Origin: Clostridiales bacterium
GTDB taxonomy: Bacteria; Bacillota; Clostridia; Oscillospirales; Oscillospiraceae
NCBI GenBank assembly: GCA_019423635.1
Contig: JAHZBA010000001.1
Coordinates: 124,001-188,000 of the forward strand
DNA length: 64,000 nucleotides
Reading direction: 5' to 3'
Shown piece by piece: positions 52,717 to 59,918 of this stretch. The stretch's first letter is position 1, and each line of letters begins with the position of its first letter. The notes under the pieces are model-generated. The model saw nothing but the letters and a program-made list of their open reading frames with translations. It did not search any database and was not told the DNA's origin. The position numbers and the translations under genes were made by a program.

Positions 52717-53991
52717 TTAGCCGGCAATCTGGGCCTGGAGCGTATCCAGCAGCTCCTGGACGTTGCCGCCCAGAAGGGCCTGCTGCTCCACATTGATGAC
52801 GCCCTGCTTCACGTCAGCCCACTTGGCCTGGGCAGTGGGATAGAACTTGGCGGAGCCAACGATCTCGATCCAGCTGGCGGCATCGGGGTCGGCGGCGGCC
52901 ATGATCTCGCCGCCGGTGCTGGTGGCGGGCAGGAAGGTCTCCATGATGACCCAGTCGGAGTAGCGGGTGTCCTCATAGAAGAAGTCGAAGAAGGTCTTGA
53001 TGGCCTCCGTCTTGGCATCGGTGTCCTCGTTGTCAAAGACCATGAACCGGTCCATAACGCCCACAGAGGAAGTGTCCTTGCCCTCGTTGGCGGGGATGGA
53101 GGCGATGCCGAAGTTGATGGGATTCTCCTGGCTCTCCACATAGTTGGAAATCTGGTTGGGGCCGATCATCATGGCCACCTTGCCGGTGGCGAACAGCTCC
53201 TGCAGGTCATAACGGGTCTGGGTGGCGGGATCGGAGTTGGTCAGACCGTCCTTCACCAGGCCCACGATGTACTCCACGGCCTCCACGTTCTCGGCGCTGT
53301 TCAGCGTCCAGTTGCCGCTGGCGTCCAGGAAGTCGCCGCCGTTGGTCCAGGAGTAGTAGGCGAAGCAGGCCTGGCCCTCGTCGGTGGTCATATCCACGCC
53401 CCAGGGATAGATGTTGGCGTCATAGGCCTTGATCTTCTCGCAGGCATCTCTCAGCTCGGCCCAGGTGGTGGGGACCTCCGCGCCGGCGGCCTCCAGGATG
53501 TCCTTGTTGTAGTACATGGCCCGGGCGGAAGCCAGGTCGGGGATGGCCCAGATGGTGCCGTCGATGTTGGACTGCTCCAGGAAGGCGGGATAGAACTTGG
53601 CGTAGGTCTCGTCGGACACGAAGTCCTGAATGGGCCGGAGCAGATCGTCGCCCACATAATCGGCAAAGGTGTCGATGTTCAGGATGTCAGGGGCGGCGTT
53701 GTTGGAGATGCGGGTGTTGACCACGGTGTAGATGTCGTTCCAGGAAACGACCTCCACGGTCAGGTCGATGTCCTCGTTGGCGGCGTTGAAGTCGTTCTGG
53801 AACTGGGCCCACCAGTCCTTGGTCAGATCGCCGTACTGGGCGGCGATGACGTTGAGGGCGACCTTCTCGCCGGAAGCGTCGCCGCCGCCATCATTGGCCG
53901 GCTCCTTGGTATCGCCGCCGCCACCGCCGCCGCAGGCGGCCAGGGACAGCACCATCACAAGAGCCAGCAGTGCTGCAAGAAACTTCTTCAT
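52717..53991 (-). CDS. Sugar ABC transporter solute-binding lipoprotein
   Basis: A 424-residue family 1 extracellular binding protein. The N terminus MKKFLAALLALVMVLSLAAC ends in a lipobox with Cys20, then a Gly/Asp-rich linker and the mature fold (VVNTRISNNAAPDILNID, GVDMTTDEGQACFAYYSWTN, GKVAMMIGPNQISNYVES). ATG 53991 is chosen because GAGGAG sits 7 nt before it; ATG 53997 is too close. First gene of the importer operon and adjacent to a PocR-AraC regulator. Sugar specificity unknown, perhaps a galactose/HexNAc disaccharide given the locus. Confidence 0.93.
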   Translation of the reverse strand: MKKFLAALLALVMVLSLAACGGGGGGDTKEPANDGGGDASGEKVALNVIAAQYGDLTKDWWAQFQNDFNAANEDIDLTVEVVSWNDIYTVVNTRISNNAAPDILNIDTFADYVGDDLLRPIQDFVSDETYAKFYPAFLEQSNIDGTIWAIPDLASARAMYYNKDILEAAGAEVPTTWAELRDACEKIKAYDANIYPWGVDMTTDEGQACFAYYSWTNGGDFLDASGNWTLNSAENVEAVEYIVGLVKDGLTNSDPATQTRYDLQELFATGKVAMMIGPNQISNYVESQENPINFGIASIPANEGKDTSSVGVMDRFMVFDNEDTDAKTEAIKTFFDFFYEDTRYSDWVIMETFLPATSTGGEIMAAADPDAASWIEIVGSAKFYPTAQAKWADVKQGVINVEQQALLGGNVQELLDTLQAQIAG

Positions 53992-54346
53992 TGTCATTCT
54001 CCTCTTCATCTTAAAAATTTGCGTATAGAACGCTGTTGGGAGGAGGCAAATGGAGATAATCCACAAATGCTTCCTCTTATTTCAAATTATACTTGTTCAT
54101 TCTGCGATTATATAGGGATCAGAGTACGCTTTATAGAAAAATCGTACGAATTCTGAAAATTCGTACGATTTTATACGTCGATCAGCCGGAAACTTTTGCG
54201 CAACAGAAGGGAGGCGCATACACAGACCGGGTCTGAGATACGTTTTAAAGCGTAACTGTTTACAAAAGAGCACGCCGTTTTTCTCCCGTATGTTCCGTAG
54301 GATGGAATTTTCGCGGTTGCCGGCGCCGCTTTCTCCGAAAAGTTCC
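53992..54346. other. Gap between the binding-protein gene and the PocR-AraC gene
   Basis: 355 bp: leader and weak promoter (TATAAT on the minus strand at 54086-54091 without a good -35, as expected for an activator-dependent promoter), a perfect inverted repeat at 54138-54172, and about 170 bp in which I see nothing. Confidence 0.5.
54138..54172 (-). terminator. Perfect inverted repeat upstream of the sugar importer
   Basis: 15-bp arms AAAATCGTACGAATT and its complement with CTGAA loop; T residues follow on both strands. It is either a terminator for the upstream regulator gene or an operator 50-80 bp upstream of the importer promoter. Confidence 0.6.
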
Positions 54347-55195
54347 TTACTCCAGATGACTGCGGCCGTTTTTCCGGAAATCACTGGGAGTCGTGCCGGT
54401 GATGGAGCGGAAGACCTTGGAAAAATAGTTGTAGTCGTTGATGCCCACGGCCTCCGCAATGGCGGAAATAGGCTGGTTGCTCTGGAGCAGCAGCCGCTTG
54501 GCCGCCCGGATGCGCCGCTGGGCGATGAGATGGGACAGCGTCTGCCCGCCGGAGAGCTCCTTGGCCAGGGCGCACAGCTTGGTGCGGCCGATGTGCAGCT
54601 CCTGGGAGAGGACGGCCAGGGACAGCTTTTCCATGTAGTGCTCATCCAGATACAGATCCAGCCTCTGCGCGTCGGTCTGCTCCGTGGCCAGGATCATGCC
54701 CTTGAGCTGGATATAGGCGGCCAGGGCCTCCAGGGTTCCGGTATAGGCCTGAATGGCCTCCTGGGAGTACTGACGGAACTGGAAAAAGGCGCCCTTCAAT
54801 GCCTCCGGACCGCCGGGATACCAGTCCAAAAGGGAGCGGGTGTTCTCCCACTGCTCCTCCATGGGGGAGTCGTCCAGGTAGCAGCCGAAGGCCAGATAGG
54901 CCAGGGGCCGCTTCCTGTCAAAAAGCGGCATAATGGCCTCACAGATTCCCACGTGGCAGCGGTAGAACTGAAACCCCTTTTCCGCCGTGTAATGCTTGAT
55001 CTTGCACATGTCGCAGGCGACGCAGCGTGCGTGGCCCTCGGGCAGATCGTTGAGCATCCGGCAAAAGGGCGGATGCCCCTTGAAGAGGTTGATGTCCCGC
55101 CCCTCCGGGTCCAGAATGTTGGCGGGCAGACCGGTGAGAATATTGAGATTGGCAATGAGCCCCCGCAGCTGCTCCTCGTCAAATAGGATGTCCAG
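54347..55195 (-). CDS. AraC-family regulator with N-terminal PocR sensor domain
   Basis: A 282-residue regulator. The PocR ligand-binding domain (residues 1 to about 170) includes LTGLPANILDPEGRD, HARCVACDMCKIKHY and YRCHVGICEAIMPL, where the cysteines suggest metal or small-ligand binding. The C terminus is a double helix-turn-helix AraC domain (LSLAVLSQELHIGRTKLCAL, ISAIAEAVGINDYNYFSKVF). The start is uncertain: GTG 55246 lies within two palindromes and lacks a ribosome-binding site; CTG 55195 has GGAGGAGG exactly 8 nt upstream and was chosen. Likely activator of the adjacent importer. Confidence 0.85.
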   Translation of the reverse strand: MDILFDEEQLRGLIANLNILTGLPANILDPEGRDINLFKGHPPFCRMLNDLPEGHARCVACDMCKIKHYTAEKGFQFYRCHVGICEAIMPLFDRKRPLAYLAFGCYLDDSPMEEQWENTRSLLDWYPGGPEALKGAFFQFRQYSQEAIQAYTGTLEALAAYIQLKGMILATEQTDAQRLDLYLDEHYMEKLSLAVLSQELHIGRTKLCALAKELSGGQTLSHLIAQRRIRAAKRLLLQSNQPISAIAEAVGINDYNYFSKVFRSITGTTPSDFRKNGRSHLE

Positions 55196-55218
55196 AGATG
55201 CCGCCTCCTCCAAAAGAC

Positions 55219-55263
55219 GCGCTCTGCCGGTACCGGCAGAGCGCACATGGGGCGCGCCCCATG
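55219..55263. repeat. Two adjacent perfect palindromes
   Basis: 26-bp palindrome 55219-55244 (GCGCTCTGCCGGT and complement) followed directly by an 18-bp palindrome 55246-55263 (CATGGGGCGCGCCCCATG). They sit between the kinase stop and the regulator ribosome-binding site; likely terminator or processing hairpins. Confidence 0.75.
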
Positions 55264-55281
55264 ATCGACTGTTGTATGGTT

Positions 55282-56397
55282 TTAGTGTTTGCGGTAGCGG
55301 TTCACAATGGCCTCCAGCTCGGACCAGCGGGACTCCATATCCTGCACCAGCTTAAACTGGGTGCGGCAGCGGTCCAGGTTCTGGCCCTCCCGCTCTGTGT
55401 GGAAGTAGGTGTCCCCCTCCAGATAGTCCGTGAGGAAGCGCATTCCGCACTCCAGGGTCATGAGCTTGGCGCCCCAGGGGAGGTACTCGATCTCGGTGTC
55501 CGTCAGGGAGCCGCCGGTGCCCTCCAGAAAGGCGTCGGTATAGGCGGCAAAGAGGTCCACGTCCAGGTTGACCTTGCTCAGATCCCGCTCATCCTCGGCG
55601 GAGTGGTTGGCACCGAAGCGGATGGAGTCGCCGAAGTCGTAGAGCACCAGCCCGGGCATGACGGTGTCCAGGTCGATGATGCAGATGCCCTCGCCGGTGG
55701 TCTCGTCCAGAAGCACGTTGTTCAGCTTGGTGTCGTTGTGGGTGACCCGGACAGGAAGCTTCCCCTCCCGCAGGGCATCCAGAGCCACGGAGCAGTCCGA
55801 CTCCCGGGAGAGCACAAAGTCGATCTCCGGCCGGCAGGCCCCAGCCCGGCCCAGCTTGTCCGCCTCCAGGGCGGCCTTGAACTTTTTCAGTCGGTCCTCG
55901 GTGTCGTGGAAGTGGGGGATGGTCTCGTAAAGGGTGTCGGCGGGGTAGTCCCGCAGCAGCTGCTGGAAGCGGCCGAAGGCCCGGCCGGAGGCGGCGAAGA
56001 GCTCCGGGGTGTCCGCCGCCTGATGGCAGACGGTGCCCTCCACAAAGGGATACAGCCGCCAGGCGCCTCCCTGACTGTCGGTGTAGTAGTCCGCGCCGTT
56101 TTTGGGGCGGAGGACTTCCATGGCCTCCCGGCTCCGGTCGCCGCCGTGCTTTTCGATCTCCCGGCCCAAAAACTCCGTCACGCCGATGATGTTCTCCATC
56201 AGCTGGTCCGGCCGCTTGAAGGCGGCGGCGCTCATCCGCTGGAGGATAAAGCGGCGGCAGCAGCAGTTGTCGGGCTGGGTATGGACCACGAAGGTGTCGT
56301 TGATATGTCCGCAGCCATAGCGGATGGCGCCCACTACCGGCGCGCCGAACTCATAGGCCTCCAGCACTTCCTGGAGGGTCTGTTCTGCCGGAATCAT
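55282..56397 (-). CDS. nahK: N-acetylhexosamine 1-kinase-like phosphotransferase
   Basis: A 371-residue aminoglycoside-phosphotransferase-fold kinase. The catalytic loop VTHNDTKLNNVLLD and metal site CIIDLDTVMPGLVLYDFGDS match NahK/LnpB, which phosphorylates GlcNAc or GalNAc at C1. N-terminal nucleotide region: YGCGHINDTFVV and RFILQRMSAAAFK. It begins 3 nt after the nucleotidyltransferase stop. In the GH112 pathway it would turn the HexNAc released by phosphorolysis into HexNAc-1-phosphate. Assignment rests on motifs plus context. Confidence 0.85.
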   Translation of the reverse strand: MIPAEQTLQEVLEAYEFGAPVVGAIRYGCGHINDTFVVHTQPDNCCCRRFILQRMSAAAFKRPDQLMENIIGVTEFLGREIEKHGGDRSREAMEVLRPKNGADYYTDSQGGAWRLYPFVEGTVCHQAADTPELFAASGRAFGRFQQLLRDYPADTLYETIPHFHDTEDRLKKFKAALEADKLGRAGACRPEIDFVLSRESDCSVALDALREGKLPVRVTHNDTKLNNVLLDETTGEGICIIDLDTVMPGLVLYDFGDSIRFGANHSAEDERDLSKVNLDVDLFAAYTDAFLEGTGGSLTDTEIEYLPWGAKLMTLECGMRFLTDYLEGDTYFHTEREGQNLDRCRTQFKLVQDMESRWSELEAIVNRYRKH

Positions 56398-56400
56398 GGC

Positions 56401-57321
56401 TCACACCTCCCACAGCCGGTCCGGATACAGGCCGGAGGCCGTCTTTTCCGCAATGGCGGCCACCACGGTGGGCTTGTCCTCCCGGTAGGTGACGCCGTAC
56501 CACTTGTCCTCGCTGCGCAGAACCTTCACCCGGGCCTTGCCCTCGTCGATGAGCTGGCTGACCACGGTGGGCAGGAAATACTCCGCCTTGGCGGGGTTTT
56601 CCGCCAGGGCCCTGTCCAAAAAGGCGGGGAACCGGGCCAGGGCCTCGTCCAGGAAGCTCCGGGTGAAGCCCCACATGTTCATGGACACGATGGTGTCGGC
56701 GGACAGCTCGGTCCAGGTCTGCCCGTCGTCCTCGGTGTAGCGGGGCGGCTCGCCCTTTTCAATCTTGGTGCGCTCGGTGACCTGGGTGAGGAAGTGGTCC
56801 GCCGTCTCCTCGCACACGCCGCGGGCCACGGTGCCGTTCTCCGTGACGGTGTTTTTCAGGAGATACCCCACCATGACGTACTCGTACACGTCCCCGTCCT
56901 GATGGGTGCTCAGGTAGTCGTAGATCTCTTGGTAGGCCTCCGGACCGTAGTAGTCGTCGGCGTTGATGACGGCAAAGGGCCCGTCCACAATCCCGCGGGC
57001 CGCCAGGGCCGCATGGGCGGTGCCCCAGGGCTTTGTACGCTCCGCCGGAACAGCGTAGCCCTCCGGCAGATCCTCGATCTGCTGATAGGCGTATTTGACG
57101 TTCATAACCTTGGCCACCCGGTCGCCGATGGCGGCCTTGAATTCCGCCTCGATGGAGTGCTTGATGACAAAGATTACAGTTTCAAAGCCCGCCCGGCGGG
57201 CGTCATAGATGGAGTAATCAATGATGAGCTGGCCGTGGTTGCCCACGGGGTCCAACTGCTTCAATCCGCCGTACCGGCTGCCCATGCCGGCGGCCATGAT
57301 GACAAGAACAGGCTTGTTCAT
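56401..57321 (-). CDS. Sugar-1-phosphate nucleotidyltransferase
   Basis: A 306-residue NTP-transferase. The N terminus LVIMAAGMGSRYGGLKQLDP holds the G-x-G-x-R-x-x-x-K nucleotide-binding motif, followed by WGTAHAALAA and the metal-binding FAVINADDYYG. It likely makes UDP-sugar from HexNAc-1-P or hexose-1-P, replacing the GalT-like LnpC of bifidobacteria. AAGGAGG precedes ATG 57321. Immediately followed by the kinase gene. The exact sugar is inferred from context only. Confidence 0.82.
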   Translation of the reverse strand: MNKPVLVIMAAGMGSRYGGLKQLDPVGNHGQLIIDYSIYDARRAGFETVIFVIKHSIEAEFKAAIGDRVAKVMNVKYAYQQIEDLPEGYAVPAERTKPWGTAHAALAARGIVDGPFAVINADDYYGPEAYQEIYDYLSTHQDGDVYEYVMVGYLLKNTVTENGTVARGVCEETADHFLTQVTERTKIEKGEPPRYTEDDGQTWTELSADTIVSMNMWGFTRSFLDEALARFPAFLDRALAENPAKAEYFLPTVVSQLIDEGKARVKVLRSEDKWYGVTYREDKPTVVAAIAEKTASGLYPDRLWEV

Positions 57322-57406
57322 GCTGTTTGTCCTCCTTAATCCTGATGTGTTCGGTTGGGGACGGCCCTGCGGGGGCCCCTCATCCGCCCCAGTTTGCGAA
57401 CTGGGG

Positions 57407-57635
57407 CACCTTCCCCTAAAGGGGAAGGCTTTTTTATGCAGATCCGGAGCTTTCTCACAAAAAGGAAGGCTTTTTTATGCGGACCCGGAGCCTTTCCCAC
57501 AAAAGGGAAGGCTTTTTTATGCGGACCCGGAGCCTTTCCCCAAAAAGGAAGGCTTTTTTATGTGGCCCCTGAGCCTTCCCCAAAAGGAGAAGACTTTTTC
57601 TATGGCCCCTTAGCCTTCCCCTTTAGGGGAAGGTG
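57407..57635. repeat. Five-unit 41-bp hairpin array bounded by 24-bp inverted repeats
   Basis: Bounded by perfect 24-bp inverted repeats at 57407-57430 (CACCTTCCCCTAAA...) and 57612-57635. Each end is itself a hairpin (CCTTCCCC/GGGGAAGG). Between them lie five units beginning near 57424, 57464, 57506, 57547 and 57586, each GGAAGGCTTTTTTATG then CGGACCCGGAGCCTTTCC with small changes. Every unit can fold (GGAAGGCT / AGCCTTTCC). Outer flanks also match inverted: ACGGCCCTGCGG and CCTCATCCG on the left, CCGCAGGGCCGT and CGGATGAGG on the right. Confidence 0.88.
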
Positions 57636-57686
57636 GCGCGGCCCGCAGGGCCGTGACGGATGAGGTGGGTGCGGAAGGACCGAAGG

Positions 57687-58706
57687 TTACCCCTTATATC
57701 CGTTGGGGTTCATGGACTGCCACTTCCAGGAGGAGGCGCACATCTCCTCAATGCCGTACTGAGCCTCCCAGCCCAGCTCGTCCCTGGCCTTGGCCGGGTC
57801 GGCGTAGCACTCGGCGATGTCGCCGGGGCGGCGGGGGTCGATGACATAGGGCAGCGTCTTGCCGCAGGCCTTCTCATAGGCGTGGAGCACGTCCAGCACA
57901 CTGTAGCCCTTGCCGGTGCCCAGATTGCAGACGAAGAGGCCGCAGTTGGTCTCCAGCTTCTTCAGCGCCGCCACATGGCCGCGGGCCAGATCCACCACGT
58001 GGATATAGTCCCGCACGCCGGTGCCGTCGGGCGTGGGGTAGTCGTTGCCGTAGACGTGGAGCTTGGGGAGCTGGCCCACCGCCACCTTGGCGATGTAGGG
58101 CACCAGGTTGTTGGGAATGCCGTTGGGGTCCTCACCGATGAGGCCGCTCTCGTGGGCGCCGATGGGGTTGAAGTAGCGCAGCAGGGCCACGTTCAGCGTG
58201 GGGTCGGCGGCGCAGATGTCCATGAGGATCTTCTCCTGGAACAGCTTGGAGGTGCCGTAGGGGTTGGTGGTGCCGCCGGTGGGGAAGTCCTCCCGGATGG
58301 GCACGGAGGCGGGATCGCCGTAGACCGTTGCGGAGGAGGAGAAGACGAAGTTCTTCACGCCGTGCCGGCGCATGGCCTGGAGCAGGTACAGCGTACTGCC
58401 CAGATTGTTGGAGTAGTACTCCAGGGGCTTTGCCACACTCTCGCCCACGGCCTTGAGCCCGGCGAAGTGCATCACGGAGTCAATCTCAGGGTGCTGGGCA
58501 AACAGAGCTTCCACCTGGGCCTCATCGCACAGCTCGGCCTTGATGAAGGGGATCTTCTTCCCCACAATCTGCTCCACCCGGTGCAGGGCCTCCTCGCTGG
58601 AGTTGCAGAGGTTGTCGGTGACAATGAGGTCATAGCCTGCCTGAATCAGCTCCACACAGGTGTGGCTGCCGATATAGCCGGCGCCGCCAGTGACAAGAAT
58701 GGACAT
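57687..58706 (-). CDS. galE: UDP-glucose 4-epimerase
   Basis: Interconverts UDP-glucose/UDP-galactose and in some homologues the N-acetyl forms. The 339-residue SDR enzyme has the NAD motif VTGGAGYIGSH, catalytic Tyr and Lys in NPYGTSKLFQE, the Ser/Thr site SSSATVYG and RYFNPIGAH. It lies between the AraC regulator and the repeat array. In this locus it would return galactose units released by the GH112 enzyme to glucose metabolism. Confidence 0.95.
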   Translation of the reverse strand: MSILVTGGAGYIGSHTCVELIQAGYDLIVTDNLCNSSEEALHRVEQIVGKKIPFIKAELCDEAQVEALFAQHPEIDSVMHFAGLKAVGESVAKPLEYYSNNLGSTLYLLQAMRRHGVKNFVFSSSATVYGDPASVPIREDFPTGGTTNPYGTSKLFQEKILMDICAADPTLNVALLRYFNPIGAHESGLIGEDPNGIPNNLVPYIAKVAVGQLPKLHVYGNDYPTPDGTGVRDYIHVVDLARGHVAALKKLETNCGLFVCNLGTGKGYSVLDVLHAYEKACGKTLPYVIDPRRPGDIAECYADPAKARDELGWEAQYGIEEMCASSWKWQSMNPNGYKG

Positions 58707-58846
58707 AAAAATGACTCCTTTCTATAGATACCTCCGATGGGGTGACATTGAAAAATTTTCCATGGTCTCCGGCCGCGGAACGCCCGGCCGCCGGGACGCT
58801 TTGTGTCCATTGTAAGCGTCTGCAATGAGAATGGAAATATACGATT

Positions 58847-59776
58847 CTATACATTATTTGCATCATCGTCCGGCGCCGGCTCCGGGGATTCCGACAGCAT
58901 TTTGACACTGCGGGCGTACTCGCTGGGAGACATGCCGGTGGAGAGGCGGAAGCGCCGGGAGAAGTAGTGGACGGACTGGAAGCCCAGGTCTGCGGCAATC
59001 TGGGTAAAATTCAGGCGGCCCTCCCGGATCATCCGCCGGGCGGCCTGGATTTTCAGCTGGATGAAATAGGCCATCACGCCGCCGCCGGTGTGGGCGTGAA
59101 AGCGCTTTTGCAGCTGGCTGCGGCCGATCAGATTGTCCCGGCAGATCTGCTCCAGGGTGAGGGGCCGGTCGATTCGCTGTTCCAGATAGCGCATGACCTG
59201 CTCCAGGGTGTGGTCGTCCTCCGTCCGCCGGGTGCTGCTGCGCCCGGCGGGGGCCGCCTCCCGGCGGACCAGACGGATCAGAAGCTCCTCCAGGGCGGCG
59301 CAGACCAGCTGCTCTCCGCCGAAGGGCGGGGACTCCCGGCGCTGCACCTCCACGGTGCCGGGGTCGCCCAGGGGTGTGGAGAAGGCGGAGGCGCTCTCCG
59401 CCACCACCCGGCCCAGCAGCGCCCGCTCCTCGGGGAGGAGAGAGGTCACCCGGCCCTGAAAGAACGCCATGGCCGGACTGACGCAGTCAAAGCCCACCAC
59501 CACCAGATCCGGCGCCACGCCGGTGGCGGAGAGGGCGTGGAACTCCCCGGGGGCATGGAAAATCACCTGTCCCCGGGAGAGCTGCCGGCTCTGGGTTCCG
59601 GCAGTGACCTGCAGGGACCCCTTGTCCACATACAGCAGCTCCCAGAAGTCGTGGTACTCTCCCGCGAAGGCATAGTTGCCGGTGTGCTCGAAATAGTGTA
59701 CAGAGTAGAGACGGCGGATCTCCAGCGGACGCTGCGGGACCAGAGGACGGTAATGCGGCTGCTCGCGGCTGCTCAC
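58847..59776 (-). CDS. AraC-family regulator with cupin sensor domain
   Basis: A 309-residue regulator: an N-terminal cupin-type sugar-sensing domain (YEHTGNY-like region FAGEYHDFWELLYVDKGSLQ, VIFHAPGEFHALSA) and a C-terminal AraC domain (LTLEQICRDNLIGRSQLQKR, FTQIAADLGFQSVHYFSRRF). GTG 59776 has GGGGGG 8 nt upstream, and a promoter lies at 59808-59836, so longer starts (59809, 59836) are excluded or unlikely. Being between the GH112 gene and galE, it probably controls this locus. Confidence 0.9.
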   Translation of the reverse strand: MSSREQPHYRPLVPQRPLEIRRLYSVHYFEHTGNYAFAGEYHDFWELLYVDKGSLQVTAGTQSRQLSRGQVIFHAPGEFHALSATGVAPDLVVVGFDCVSPAMAFFQGRVTSLLPEERALLGRVVAESASAFSTPLGDPGTVEVQRRESPPFGGEQLVCAALEELLIRLVRREAAPAGRSSTRRTEDDHTLEQVMRYLEQRIDRPLTLEQICRDNLIGRSQLQKRFHAHTGGGVMAYFIQLKIQAARRMIREGRLNFTQIAADLGFQSVHYFSRRFRLSTGMSPSEYARSVKMLSESPEPAPDDDANNV

Positions 59777-59807
59777 GGAAATCACCCCCCGAAATGTGCT
59801 TGTTCTC

Positions 59808-59836
59808 ATTATAAACGGGTTCAAAGGATTTTGCAA
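59808..59836 (-). promoter_or_regulatory. Promoter of the AraC gene
   Basis: Minus strand TTGCAA (59831-59836), 17-bp spacer, TATAAT (59808-59813). The predicted RNA start lies downstream of ATG 59809, supporting the GTG start. Confidence 0.75.
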
Positions 59837-59874
59837 CCGCCCCGCCTGGTCCGGCGCTTACGTGCCGAAGGAGA

Positions 59875-59898
59875 GGAACCGCCATCTGTGGCGGTTCC
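59875..59898 (-). terminator. Hairpin after the GH112 gene
   Basis: GGAACCGCCA / TGGCGGTTCC around TCTG, 20 bp beyond the stop; weak T tail (TCTCCTTC). Confidence 0.6.
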
Positions 59899-59918
59899 CA
59901 GGACCTTTGCAGCGTCTT

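Noticed and set aside
57424..57625. CRISPR array (regular 41-bp period)
   Set aside because: There are no unique spacers; the whole unit repeats and folds into hairpins, and no cas genes are present.
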